A stretch of DNA of 64,000 nucleotides, from contig JASAON010001616.1 in the NCBI GenBank assembly GCA_030849065.1, forward strand, positions 1 to 64,000. Reading direction: 5' to 3'. Source of the stretch: Jaenimonas drosophilae (Eukaryota; Euglenozoa; Kinetoplastea; Trypanosomatida; Trypanosomatidae). Positions 15,970 to 26,600 of the stretch are shown here, in pieces. Each line of letters starts with the position of its first letter. Position 1 is the stretch's first letter. The translations under genes and the position numbers were made by a program. The notes beneath the pieces are model-generated. The model saw only the letters and a list, made by a program, of their open reading frames with translations. It was not told the origin of the DNA and did no database searches.

Positions 15970-18666
15970 TCAGAGCTCCTCGTCCATGAGGATAGACCGG
16001 TTAATACGGCTGAGCTCATCGCTATCATGGAGAATAGACTCCACCCGAGTTTGGCGTGCATCACAACGAAGTTTCTCATCCCGTTGGAGAGCGTCTCGGG
16101 TGGATTCCCACGTTGTGAGCTGCAATTGCTGCATGTCCACCATCATGGGCATGGTAGATCCGCTGCACATGCTTTGCACGCCAGCAACTCGTTGGATGGT
16201 AGAGGGGAGCGATGCAGAGGCAGAGCGCTCACTTGTAGTGACGGGAGCTGCTGAGGCTCGATCGTCCATGCTCTGTGTATCGAGCTGCATCGCGGCGTGG
16301 CAGTGAACGTGGCGACGGAAAGGAAGAGCGTAGGCTACGTAGCGAAACATTGGATGATCTGGGCTGCACTGTGCCACACTCATGGAGCAGCGTGTGGCAT
16401 CACGGTAGAGGCAGCTCGCCACGAGGTTTGTCTCATCGAAGCGATTAAGCCCTGGGATGAGCTGCAGGATAGTGCGATCGTCAAAGCAGCAGCGAATGGT
16501 CCCGTTGGTGAGAGCGGTAAAGGTGCCAACGCCGTCTAGACGTGTGGAGAGGTACACAACCGCGCCATTCTGGACGGCGGAGTCCAGTAGCGGTGCGGGA
16601 TGGTCGGCCAAGGCACGGAACGCAGACCCATCCACGGCATCGGCTAACATGGCCTCCTCTGCACTCAGCAAGGGATGAACGCGGCGCTGCAGTTGATGGC
16701 CTTCACCCCCTGCAATGGCAGCAGGTGCGATGGTACTAGCTAGGTCGAAGCCACCCACTGGGAGCACATCTGTGCCAGCGCACTGCTGAACCCCAGTGGA
16801 GGTACTGGCGATCCCAGTCCATCGTTGTTGCTCGGCAGACCGTTGTGCATGGCGTTCATGTTCCACGAGCTGGAGGCAGTGATTCCCCACCACACCAAGG
16901 TAGCGTCCAGATGCCTCGGCATGTCCTGGATGTAGCAGACGTCGCTGGCTAGAGAGGAGCTGCATGGGGTTCCAGTGCTGTGCCACCACACCTCCAGATT
17001 CTTGGTGAATGCTCACAGCATCCGCTGCGCTACACAACACGTAGCGAGGTGGTTGACCATCATCCTTGATCGAGGTGGAGCGTACTTGTCGCAGCTGCAG
17101 GGGTACCCGCGGTGGAAGGCCCACTCCACCATCATCACTCAAGAAGTAGGATTTGCTGGTGCACTGTCCGCCTCGTTGGGTGTGTGAGACGACGTAGCCA
17201 CTTTTGCCCTGGTGTGGAGCCGCGCGAACGACGCTCTCATCCTCAAGGACAGCACAGAGTACCTGGGGCCTTCCCATCACCACATTCTCGTCCATCACAG
17301 CCGTTTCCATTGCATCCTGCGTGTTGTTGTTGTACGTTAGCTGCTGAGGTGTTACGGCCACTTCATCCACTGAGTTTGTGTGAAGACACCAATACACCGC
17401 CTGCGGGTCTCTCCCAGCTACATCACCATCGTAGCGCCAGAGCACCTTCGCCGTAGCGCCATGAAGATTAGCATTGCACACTGCTCGTTGTGGGTGTGAC
17501 TGGGCTGCAATGAGGGCGTGGCAGTGGTCTTCGGTCATGTTGGAGAAGCGGCAGCGGCGGTCCCCGGACGCCGCCTCCACCTCCGAGGCCGTTGCGGGGA
17601 GCTCCAGGGGTGAGTAGAAGCCCTCCTGCTCCCCGATGGGGACGTCTTGCGAAGGAACATCCTCAGTGGCATCCTCGCGGCCTTCAGTGTGGGGATAGCC
17701 AGACGAACGACCTACATCCTCAATCATCTCCAGCGCCAGCCGCAACATCGGTGCCCACTGGGTGGGTGGCATCGCGACGGGGAAAACTTGGTGTTGCCAC
17801 ACATATGCCCGGGTACGGTGAATGGGCGGCCCACGATGTCCCGCAGCATCCACGGCGGAGGTGAAGATTAGCCGAGAGCCGTCGGTGTGGGTGACAGGAG
17901 CTGGCCAGCGTACGGAGAATAGTGCACCATTACTGTGGATGGTAAGCTTGACGGTGCGTGTGGCACACCACAAGGACCATTCATCACCCACCTTCACCTC
18001 GTCCCGACGGAGGCCCGATGGGGAGGTAATGGGTGAGCAAGCCACCTTTTCGGTGAAGGTGGTTGGTATGTTGGTGCGATCGGTGAGTCCGCCTCGTCCC
18101 AGGCGAGCTCCCGTGACGACGTGGATGTTTGGCTCGTCAGGGTCGTTAAGGGATTCACTGCTGCGCTCTGGAGTCAGTACCGTGGCGTAGACGTCGTGAT
18201 GCTCGAGGAGGTCTGGGTCGCGACGAAGAAGCAGCGCATTCATGGGGCTGCGATGCATCCACACTTGCTGCTCCTCTGAGTGAGCAGATAGCCCATCAAT
18301 AATGCGTGGATGAGGCGAGAGGAGGTTGTACAGCTGTAGGGCAGCACGTACCTTGTCTTGGTATTTGCTGAGGGTCCATGCGGTAAACTGCATGTCACGA
18401 ACCATCGAGCCTACGCGTTTCGTTGGACCATCGTGGTGACTTGCTGGCACAGAAGCTGATGTTGATGACGTGGATGGCCCATCACTCACGACGGGGCTTA
18501 ACGCGACGAATGTGCGCATTGCATCACAGAAGGAGAGAACAGACCCATCGCCGTACATGAACTCCACCCCACCATCATCCCATGCACATGCCTGCACAAC
18601 AACATCTGCAACAGCGGAAGGACGAAGAAAGTGGTGTGGATGAATGTCTTGTGCGTTCACGTTCAT
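15970..18666 (-). CDS. Polo-box-like / C5orf34-like protein
   Basis: The 898-residue protein begins MNVNAQDIHP at a true ATG; the frame extends to 18729 only through a TTG. Near the N-terminus (about residues 30-60) lies VEFMYGDGSVLSFC. Near the C-terminus (about 730-790) lies GTFTALTNGTIRCCFDDRTILQL. Both look like the beta-strand pattern 'G-x-F/Y-x-D-G/R-S/T' of polo-box-like folds, as in the centrosome-associated C5orf34 family and in PLK4. The middle is Ser/Thr/Gln-rich with further beta-like segments. The final 60 residues are charged and helical. No kinase domain is present. A cilium- or basal-body-linked role would follow from the family resemblance, but this is inference from short motifs. 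Confidence 0.75.
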   Translation of the reverse strand: MNVNAQDIHPHHFLRPSAVADVVVQACAWDDGGVEFMYGDGSVLSFCDAMRTFVALSPVVSDGPSTSSTSASVPASHHDGPTKRVGSMVRDMQFTAWTLSKYQDKVRAALQLYNLLSPHPRIIDGLSAHSEEQQVWMHRSPMNALLLRRDPDLLEHHDVYATVLTPERSSESLNDPDEPNIHVVTGARLGRGGLTDRTNIPTTFTEKVACSPITSPSGLRRDEVKVGDEWSLWCATRTVKLTIHSNGALFSVRWPAPVTHTDGSRLIFTSAVDAAGHRGPPIHRTRAYVWQHQVFPVAMPPTQWAPMLRLALEMIEDVGRSSGYPHTEGREDATEDVPSQDVPIGEQEGFYSPLELPATASEVEAASGDRRCRFSNMTEDHCHALIAAQSHPQRAVCNANLHGATAKVLWRYDGDVAGRDPQAVYWCLHTNSVDEVAVTPQQLTYNNNTQDAMETAVMDENVVMGRPQVLCAVLEDESVVRAAPHQGKSGYVVSHTQRGGQCTSKSYFLSDDGGVGLPPRVPLQLRQVRSTSIKDDGQPPRYVLCSAADAVSIHQESGGVVAQHWNPMQLLSSQRRLLHPGHAEASGRYLGVVGNHCLQLVEHERHAQRSAEQQRWTGIASTSTGVQQCAGTDVLPVGGFDLASTIAPAAIAGGEGHQLQRRVHPLLSAEEAMLADAVDGSAFRALADHPAPLLDSAVQNGAVVYLSTRLDGVGTFTALTNGTIRCCFDDRTILQLIPGLNRFDETNLVASCLYRDATRCSMSVAQCSPDHPMFRYVAYALPFRRHVHCHAAMQLDTQSMDDRASAAPVTTSERSASASLPSTIQRVAGVQSMCSGSTMPMMVDMQQLQLTTWESTRDALQRDEKLRCDARQTRVESILHDSDELSRINRSILMDEEL

Positions 18667-19230
18667 TGTATGGACACGAGTAAGAAGCAGCTGAGTTATG
18701 TAGTGTCCTTTGAAGTATGTGCTACTCAATGCATCTACAAATGGGATGCAGTGGTGAACCTAACAAGATTATGTTCTTACGAGAGAAGGCAAACGTGAGA
18801 GTAAGAATAGTCTGAACGAGTGATCAATACAGTTGGGCTGGAGAAGACGATTGGTCTCTAGAAGATAATTGCCAGAGTGACTATGCCCTTGATGAATGAC
18901 GGATCACGACGGCACGGCGCTGCGACTTCTCACACACATACTGGCACGTTGTAAATACAAAACAGAAATCAGCGACTTGCGTGGCTACCCATACACGAGA
19001 GTTGTGCATGGTATTAGTTGTTGTTAGTAGTAGGTAGTAGTGGCAGCCTTTATGGGCGCGGGATGGCGACACATCATGGCTTGTGGGGAAACGAAGCAAA
19101 GAAGCACCTTCAGTGCTCCATGCAAACAGAGATATGACATCGAGTGAGGTGAGGCACCAATGGAAGATGGCGGTGCCAACATAGCTCTCTCTCTCTCTCC
19201 TACACACCCTTCCCTCCTCCCCGATCCACC
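18667..19230 (-). other. Intergenic/UTR between eIF5B and polo-box-like gene
   Basis: This 0.56 kb region has no supported gene. It contains the 3' UTR of eIF5B, which starts G-rich and then carries a (GA)n repeat in transcript sense (plus-strand CT repeat at 19184-19199). Confidence 0.65.
19184..19199 (-). repeat. (GA)n dinucleotide repeat in eIF5B 3' UTR
   Basis: About eight CT units on the plus strand read as GA on the transcript strand, starting about 30 nt after the eIF5B stop codon. Confidence 0.8.
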
Positions 19231-19231
19231 C
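19207..19231 (-). promoter_or_regulatory. Potential RNA G-quadruplex overlapping eIF5B stop codon
   Basis: On the transcript strand four runs of at least three G occur within 25 nt: the G of the TAG stop plus two G, then GGGG, GGG and GGG. The loops are TGGATC, AGGA and AA. This meets the usual G3+N1-7 pattern. Folding and any effect on termination or mRNA stability are inferred, not seen. Confidence 0.45.
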
Positions 19232-21708
19232 TATGCCGCCACTGGCTTAGGAGCGGCTAAGCGCTTTCCAAGCGAGTCCGGCACCTTCAGGAGCTTCACC
19301 AATGTGGCGAGGAAGTTGGCGTCGTCAGGGGTCAGCTCATCCTTAAACTTCTTCACTGCATCAAGGGAGGGGCGTGTGATCATGGAGATGAGGTGTGACG
19401 ACTTATCAAATTGACGTCCAAAAGTGACGCCAGTCTCACCCGAGTTGATCTTCACCGCCACCTCTTGGCCCACATTGGCGATGTTGACGGGCTTGTTGTC
19501 ACGCTCGAGAGACATGACCTTGCCAATTTGAATCAGACCGTCCTTACCCAGAACGCAGAGAGGGGTGCGTTGGCGCAACTGGCCACGAGCAACGCGCACG
19601 GGAAGGATGATGGGGTCTGTGGCGTGGATGCAGTCACCAATGATGGTCAGCTCCACAGGGAAGACGGCAATCTCCCGCAGTCTTTCCTTCTCCTTAGCCT
19701 CATACTCCTCGTTGTACCGCGTAAACATATCAAAGAGGTGGTAGATGATCTTGGCCTCAAAGATGTCAATGCTGTTCTTCTTGGCGATGTCTCGAGCTTC
19801 GTCGGACACCGTCACATCGAAGGCGAGGACCACGGCATAGCGTGGCTCTCGGCGCTTCATGGCCTGCACATGGAGCAAGTGACGCTTGTGGATCGTTCCA
19901 ATGGCAACGTTGCCAACAGGAATCTTCATATCTGCCAAGAAGGAAAGGAGGGCCTCAAGGGCACCAAGGGTGCTGCTCTGAACGGTCACACCGATTCCAT
20001 CGGGGTTGATGTGCTCCGTCAGGTTGGTGGCATCCTTCATGACGATGCGCTGAAGCTCCTCCACATCATCACCAGGCCGCACCACCAGCAGAGGTGTACC
20101 TGGAATGACGTACTCCAAATCGTTGGCGGTGATCTTCACGCCCATTGCAGCCTGGATCGACTTGTGATGGATGTATTCCGCACGCACCCGAAGCTCCTTC
20201 ATGGGCTGTGGAGTCAAGAGTGAACGAATCTGCGTCATGATGGGGCCATTCTGCCCGCAGAGACACACTTGGTCGCCCTCATTGAGAACGCCATTAATCA
20301 AGATCACATCGATGGTGAAACCTTGACCAGTGATGGGCTTCACCTCCAGCACCGTGCACTGAAGATCGTCACGGTAGGTGACCTTGCCCTCCATGAACTG
20401 CTGTACCAGACGGATCTCCAGCAGCAGCAAGTCACTGATACCCTCCCCAGTCTTCGCCGAGGTTGGGACGATGGAGACGACCTTGCGGACGTCGTCGTTT
20501 TCGTAGTAGATCTGCGAGTTAAGGCCCTCGCAGGAGAGCTCGGTCATGACGGTGGCCAAGCGCGTCTTGAACTCATTCCGCACGTGCGTCTTTTGCAAGG
20601 CCAAGGACTGCTCAAAGTCCATGTTTTCATTGGGCATCCATTCGTAGAGACGATCAACCTTGTTAAGGGCAATGATGAAGGGGCACTTCTTCTCGCGGAG
20701 AAGACGGATAGACTCGCGGGTTTGGTTTTCCAGGCCGTGCATGATATCCACGACGAGGATGGCAATATCACAGAGACTGCTGCCACGGCTGCGGAGGTTT
20801 GTGAAAGACTCGTGACCAGGGGTATCAATGACAAGCAAACCAGGAACGTTGAGGCTGTGTTGGTACTTCTTGTTGAGCTCCGCCGTCGCCTTCACAAGTG
20901 CCTCGCGGGGGAAGAAGGTAGCGCCAATCTGCTGCGTGATACCACCAGCCTCACCGCCTTGGACGTTGGTTGCACGAATACGATCCAACAGACTTGTCTT
21001 ACCGGTATCCACGTGACCCATCACACAGCAAATGGGGGAGCGCAGGCTGCTCACATCAGCCAGCACGTGCTCATTGGCGCGGGCCTCGGCCTCAGCCTTG
21101 CGCTTCTCCTCTGCGCGCTTTGCGCGACGCTCCAGACGGGCGTTGCGCACTCGCTCGTTGTTCTCGTGACGAGCCGTCCGGCGTTCATCCCGCTCCATCG
21201 TGGCTTCCCAATCGTCCTCGTCAATCTCTGCATCCGACTCCGTCGCCTCCGTCACTTCACCATCGTCCTCAGAGACCTCTTCCTCTGGAGGTGGTGGCGG
21301 AGCTGCAACGGCAGCCTTGGGCCGCACCGTTTTTGGCTTTGGAGGGGCCAACTTCGCCTTTTCGCGCTCCTCCTCCTGCTCCTGGCGAATACGGTCAACG
21401 TCCGGGAGGATGAAACCAGCGGCGCGCATGCGTTCGAGAGCGGCATCGGCGTTGGTCTTCTTGGATTCCTTGCGGGCCTCTCGATCTTCCTGCTTCTGAC
21501 GCTCACGTTCCTTTTCACGCTCTGCCTCCTCAAAGCGGCGTTGTTCTTCCGCAAGGCGCTCCTCTTCACGAATACGGCGCTCCTCCTCCTCCTCTTCACG
21601 CTTGATGCGTTCCTCCTCCGCCTTCTGCATCTCCATCTTCATCTTGAGCTTCGCCACCATAGCGGCGGGCGGGCCCTTCTTGGCTCCGCCTCCGGGTTTA
21701 GGAGGCAT
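19231..21708 (-). CDS. Translation initiation factor eIF5B (IF2-type GTPase)
   Basis: eIF5B is the GTPase that joins the large ribosomal subunit during initiation. The 825-residue protein has a Lys/Glu-rich coiled N-terminal part (about 20-215) and then the G domain. G1 is GHVDTGKT (231-238), the switch region is GGITQQIGA (255-263), G3 is DTPGH (295-299) and G4 is NKVD (349-352). IF2-like beta-barrel domains and the linker helix follow to the C-terminus. All nucleotide-binding motifs are intact. The protein is shorter than human eIF5B because its N-terminal extension is short. The start is an ATG. The long open frames on the opposite strand are antisense shadows. Confidence 0.97.
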   Translation of the reverse strand: MPPKPGGGAKKGPPAAMVAKLKMKMEMQKAEEERIKREEEEEERRIREEERLAEEQRRFEEAEREKERERQKQEDREARKESKKTNADAALERMRAAGFILPDVDRIRQEQEEEREKAKLAPPKPKTVRPKAAVAAPPPPPEEEVSEDDGEVTEATESDAEIDEDDWEATMERDERRTARHENNERVRNARLERRAKRAEEKRKAEAEARANEHVLADVSSLRSPICCVMGHVDTGKTSLLDRIRATNVQGGEAGGITQQIGATFFPREALVKATAELNKKYQHSLNVPGLLVIDTPGHESFTNLRSRGSSLCDIAILVVDIMHGLENQTRESIRLLREKKCPFIIALNKVDRLYEWMPNENMDFEQSLALQKTHVRNEFKTRLATVMTELSCEGLNSQIYYENDDVRKVVSIVPTSAKTGEGISDLLLLEIRLVQQFMEGKVTYRDDLQCTVLEVKPITGQGFTIDVILINGVLNEGDQVCLCGQNGPIMTQIRSLLTPQPMKELRVRAEYIHHKSIQAAMGVKITANDLEYVIPGTPLLVVRPGDDVEELQRIVMKDATNLTEHINPDGIGVTVQSSTLGALEALLSFLADMKIPVGNVAIGTIHKRHLLHVQAMKRREPRYAVVLAFDVTVSDEARDIAKKNSIDIFEAKIIYHLFDMFTRYNEEYEAKEKERLREIAVFPVELTIIGDCIHATDPIILPVRVARGQLRQRTPLCVLGKDGLIQIGKVMSLERDNKPVNIANVGQEVAVKINSGETGVTFGRQFDKSSHLISMITRPSLDAVKKFKDELTPDDANFLATLVKLLKVPDSLGKRLAAPKPVAA

Positions 21709-22124
21709 CTTGGCGAGTGAGAGAAATGGTGTTGGTTATGTTAACTGTTGTTGTTGTGTTATGGTGCCTCTTCTGTTTCGGCACGGAGCTGTTGACAACG
21801 GAAGCTTGAGAGAACAGATGACGGCGGACCTACGAAACTACCGGGGGAAGTCGTAAGTGGCGGTTACGTCATAAAAGTGCCTAAACTGCTTTTCTAGAAC
21901 TTTCTGAAAACGCAAACAACAAGAAAGAGAGAGTGCGAGTGACGTTGTTTGCCAATTAGGAGTTCACGCACCACCGAGTACTCTTGGCAGTGCAGCCAAG
22001 AAGCATCAGCGAAAAAGTCACTATGTTTTGGCCGTGTGGCAGCACGAGGTGCTTGTGATGAAGTCGTCAACGAAAAGGAGGGGCTTACAGCTAGGAAATC
22101 CATCCTACTCAAAAATGATGCCTT
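21709..22124 (-). other. Intergenic/UTR region
   Basis: This 0.4 kb between eIF5B and the upstream 494-aa gene contains no supported gene. A short GTT-rich stretch lies just upstream of the eIF5B start. Confidence 0.6.
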
Positions 22125-23609
22125 CTACAGCGTCAGACTGTGAATCATCAGGTCCTCCATACCGGGTTCCAGAGATTTGGCCAGCACCCCACCACAACTC
22201 CACAACTCATCGGAAACCTTGGCAATATTAAGCCGCTCCGCCTTTTCTGGGAGGACGGCAATCCACTCATACTCAAGGCGCTCACCCTCATCTCCGGCTT
22301 TGGTGATGATGACAGGGGTACGCTTGGTCTCCACAAGCTGAAGAATGATGCCACATTCCAGACGCTTCGACCATCGTCGCATGACGCGTTCGCAGCAGTA
22401 CGTAACCTCACCGAGCTCGGGTGAGAGAACCGCATGGACAGAGTCTCTGGTACTACGAAGGATATCAGCCTCAAGGTAGGCATCCGCCACACGCTTCTTG
22501 ATGGGGTGACGGGCACGTACAACGAAGCGGAGATCAGGTGCGGTCGTCCGGACATAGTGGGTGACCATGAATCGGTCCCATGGAAGATTCACTTTGCTGC
22601 ACTGAAGTTGTTCGTTCAGCTCACAGTCCATGGATTGACCCATGCGACGAATCATCACCTTGTAGCTCGTCGTCGCATCCTGCGTGAGCTTCATATCCAT
22701 GCTTGCCGCCAGCTGCTCCATGGCGGAGACGTTGGTGTCTGTGGCGATGGCAAACCACGCGTAGGGATGCTGAGCGTGTAGGTGCCGTTGCAGTGACCAA
22801 ATCGGAAGTACGTTGCGGTTCTGTTTGGCAATGTGGCGATAGTAGAGCACCTTTCCAGCTCCGATGTTGATCTCCCCACTCAGGTTCAGATTCCACAAAT
22901 TGAGCAGGCACCACTCAAAGCCACGACGGAATCGGTGTTGGTTAGCCTCATCTACTGGAGCAGATCCCAGAGTGAAGGCCTCTGCTGTTCGAGACTGGCC
23001 TGGAAGCTTGTTAGGGCACACACGGCGCAGCTGCACGTCGGGGCTCACGTGGCTGTGAAGTAGCTGAAAACTACGTGGAGTGAGTGCATCAAATCGCTCG
23101 GTCAAGCGGCTAGGAGAGACCTCGAGGAAGTCCGCCTTGCGACGCTGCTCAAAGCCAGGCTCTGGGCCCCAATCGCCGTACTCGTCCGCCTCGTCCAGTG
23201 CTGCATCCATGTTGTCGTAGTCCGTGACGGTAACGGAGCTTCCTGATCCTTCGCCTGCTTCTCGACCAGCAGAAGCCAGCGTCTCCGCCTGTTGCTGCTC
23301 CAAAGAGAGCATTTCTTCTATTTGCCGCACAAGGGAGGACTTCTTGCGGACATCTTCACTTAGTGCTTGGCCGCCGTTGTGCATGGAAACAAAGTGAGCG
23401 AGCTCATCGGTCGTAAGGGAGAAGAGATTACCTTCGTTCCATAGGCCCCACACCAGGTTTTTGGTGATGTGCTCCATCCCACATACCTTACCAGCTGCAG
23501 CGGCCTGAAGGAGCGGCCTCGTCCAGCGGCTAACGCTTCGCATCGGGCAGGCGAGCATCGCCGTCCAGCCCAGGCCAGATAGCGTATGTGGCTGGAGAGC
23601 TCGACGCAT
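22125..23609 (-). CDS. Putative mitochondrial RNA-binding protein (GRBC/GAP-like?)
   Basis: The 494-residue protein begins at an ATG with an Arg/Leu-rich, acid-poor N-terminus (MRRALQPHTLSGLGWTAML), consistent with mitochondrial import. Residues about 60-95 resemble a SAP-like helix pair (SLTTDELAHFVSMHNG ... SSLVRQIEEML), a fold found in nucleic-acid-binding proteins. The remainder (about 170-490) is a compact alpha/beta region with many Arg and aromatic residues, for example FEWCLLNLWNLNLSGEINIGAGKVLYYRHIAKQ split by ordinary loops. Size, predicted location and composition recall the kinetoplastid guide-RNA-binding complex subunits (GAP1/GAP2). I cannot confirm this without a search. It could be another kinetoplastid mitochondrial protein. 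Confidence 0.8.
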   Translation of the reverse strand: MRRALQPHTLSGLGWTAMLACPMRSVSRWTRPLLQAAAAGKVCGMEHITKNLVWGLWNEGNLFSLTTDELAHFVSMHNGGQALSEDVRKKSSLVRQIEEMLSLEQQQAETLASAGREAGEGSGSSVTVTDYDNMDAALDEADEYGDWGPEPGFEQRRKADFLEVSPSRLTERFDALTPRSFQLLHSHVSPDVQLRRVCPNKLPGQSRTAEAFTLGSAPVDEANQHRFRRGFEWCLLNLWNLNLSGEINIGAGKVLYYRHIAKQNRNVLPIWSLQRHLHAQHPYAWFAIATDTNVSAMEQLAASMDMKLTQDATTSYKVMIRRMGQSMDCELNEQLQCSKVNLPWDRFMVTHYVRTTAPDLRFVVRARHPIKKRVADAYLEADILRSTRDSVHAVLSPELGEVTYCCERVMRRWSKRLECGIILQLVETKRTPVIITKAGDEGERLEYEWIAVLPEKAERLNIAKVSDELWSCGGVLAKSLEPGMEDLMIHSLTL

Positions 23610-26600
23610 GGTTCGTGTGGCTTTTCTGAGAGAAGTGCGCAGCTTGTTTTGCCTGGCGAGTGAGATGGATACCGGCTACGCGAAGATGAAACACCTATAC
23701 AACTCACACACAGTTGGAATGACGATGAGTGTTCAACGAAAACGGAGAAAACACAACAATACTCTCTGTTGATGAGAAGCACGTTAGCTATGACGTAGAA
23801 TCTCCCAAAACCTAGAAGAAACGAGAAAAAGTGATTGATTGTTTGCAAGTAAGTGTGTTTACATCCGTGATGGCACATCATTCACACTAGAAACGCTGTG
23901 TGCACACCCACATCACCATGGCATTAATAGTCTCGAATAGGCCATCATTCACTGTCACACTCATTCTCTTCCAGCCCTTCCAACCATCACCTTGTGTGAT
24001 TGTGGAGCATTGAGGGAGTTTGTTGATGAAGAGAGGGCTGGAGGAGGAAACAGGGAGAGACGCTGGTCTCGGCCTTTCCTCTGGATGCACACCAACAAGA
24101 TGGTATCACCGTAGTCGCACTCTACGCATACTGATCACACATCTCTCAGCGTACACGCAAAAAAAATGTTTTAGAAGAAAACAATAGCCATCGCCCTGGA
24201 AGAAGAAGCAAAACAACATCAGCAACATCATCAAGAGAAAAAACTCGTACATATGAGTCACCACTCCTAGGGTGCACCATCCTCCGGGTTCAGAGCTGCA
24301 CGGCATTAGCCTACGTTAGTCGAACGAGAATCTGAAATGACGATGGCAGCTTCTTTGTGTGTATCGTCGGGAGACGGGAAGGAACTCTCCTTCCACCGTA
24401 AGCCCCCGACCACAACCCAGTTCATATTGTGGCATGTGTGTGGCGAAGAAGTGATGGGGGAGCAGGGAAGAAACGGAAAATGTACCAAAGAGAGAGAAAA
24501 TGAGGGAAATGAAAGAAGTGTGGTGTTGTGTTCCGCCTATAAAAGGAAGTCACCACAGCACCATCCCATCACACCGCGCATGTGGAGGCAGAAGAGAGAA
24601 GGGAGGGTGGTGCGAGGGATAAGGAATCCGTTCCTGTGAACAAAAAAAAGAAGAAGTAATACAAAAAAAAACGAAAGAAGAAGTTACAAAAGAAGGAACG
24701 CAAAAATCAGAGGTACGTGATGCTCGCAACGAGCCATAAAGAAGGAAAAGAGGAAGAAACAATCGTAACAGAAACTAGAAGGTGATAAAGAAAAAAAGAG
24801 ATGTTGAAAAATAATTGAGTACGAGGTTGGGTGCGCTCCCCAACAATGTGCTGGCGTGCTGCCGACGTCTGCTAACCCAACCGAGGAGCCCATGGGAAAC
24901 GACGTTCGAGCAACAGGAAACACAAACAAGCAGAAGTAACGATTCATGTGTTCCTCAAGTGAAGAAAAAAGAGATGGAGGGAAGGGAGGAGGTATGGGGG
25001 AAAGAAAGATGGCAGAAAGTGAGGGAGCACATGAGAGAACGCGAAGGATTCGTGGTGGTGGTGCACGTCAAATGACAACAAAACATGTCGTAAATCAGTA
25101 CAGAAAGTTTGCGTTTTTTTTGAGGCGTGTAGCGCTGCCTGCAAGAAGATATGTTGCCACGTCATTGTGAAGGGAGTATTGCTATATGTTTACACAGAGG
25201 GAGGGGCAATCCAGATGGATGAATCGAACACGAATGATGCCGCAGCTCACAGAGCAGAAACAAAAGCAACAACACAGGGAAATAATAGGCAAAATGATCG
25301 CAGCAACCACACCGTGCACGAGACGCAAACCACACATCATCCAAAGTGGAGAACATGAGATACACACCACTGACGATTTCACACGAGAGAAATTAGGAAA
25401 CAAGAGTTGTTATCTTCGACGTCCCAAAATCTGCTGTTGTTCACTAAATGCCCTCCTTGCGGTAGCCCGCGTATTGCCGTTGGGGGAGGTACCCCACGAC
25501 TACCCAGTATCAATGAATGAAGAGCCCCAGAAACAAAAATACAGAGTGAAAAAAGCAAATGAAAATTAGATCGCTCGCCGAGGGAGGCACTTTACAAGCA
25601 GCGAGGCTCCAGATGAGCCTTCCGTCAGCGCTGGTGGATCAGAGAGCACCCAGAGATCCTCTCTGCGCCACCAATTATATCCATCATATCTGTTCTATGC
25701 AGAGTTTCTAGGCACAAAAAACTCACACACACATGTGTGCGCATCATGTGAAAAGGTTCGTAGAAAGGGAAGGTGGCTTTGGGTGGTCACAGCAGGTACC
25801 CGAAGGAAGAAAACGAAGAAGGTTATCACAACAGCACCCGCCGCAGTGGGCAGAACAACCAAATGTCAAACTGAACAAAGCAAAGAGAGTTACACATCGG
25901 GGTGACAGAAATAGTGCACAATGGGTGGAGAACGTAATAGAGGAAGTAAAACGAACACACACGCACACAGACACGAAACACGTCATGAACAACATGGAAA
26001 AAGTGAAAAAAAGAGTAGCAAAGAACACCACCATAGAAGCTACTTGCATTGCAAAATTGAAGAGGGGAGAGCCGGCGGCGTAGAGAAGCAAAGACCTCCG
26101 TCACGAGCCACAAGAAAGAAAGAAAGAAAACATGTCTTCCATTGTGTCCCGTGAGGGTGAGGGCAATGGGTCATGGACAACTGGTTCTTCATGATCATCT
26201 CACTTCATTTTGTGTACGTGTATGATTTCACTTTGTGAGGCCTTGGATATGTTGTTTGATGAGTAGAAGAGGTGCAAACGAAAAGTTTGCCACAGCGCCA
26301 AGTGAAATGAGTAAAATAAATGGATGTGGCTGAATAGGTGTGTGTGTGTGGGGGAGGAGAAACAGAGAGAGGAAGGAGATGGCTGTGGTGCCGCTCGGCG
26401 CCATTAGTTTGTGTTTCGTGGAGGTGAATGTGAGAGCATTTGAGGGGTGAAGGAGTTGGGTCTTTGGGCAACTCCACCTAGACGAGGGGGCGTGGACAAG
26501 AGAGGAGGCTGAACGCGTGGAACAGGCCGAGAAATGCGGGATTGGCTGCGTGAGGAGCAAAACCCACTCGTACCTGAGCCGAAAGAGAACGGCGACTTAC

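Noticed and set aside
20269..21720. 483-codon open frame on the plus strand
   Set aside because: It lies exactly opposite the eIF5B coding sequence and has no family resemblance. The charged N-terminal codons of eIF5B produce few antisense stops.
24145..24234. Possible C/D snoRNA boxes on the minus strand
   Set aside because: The C-box-like TTGATGA is off consensus and no proper terminal stem or second box pair was seen.
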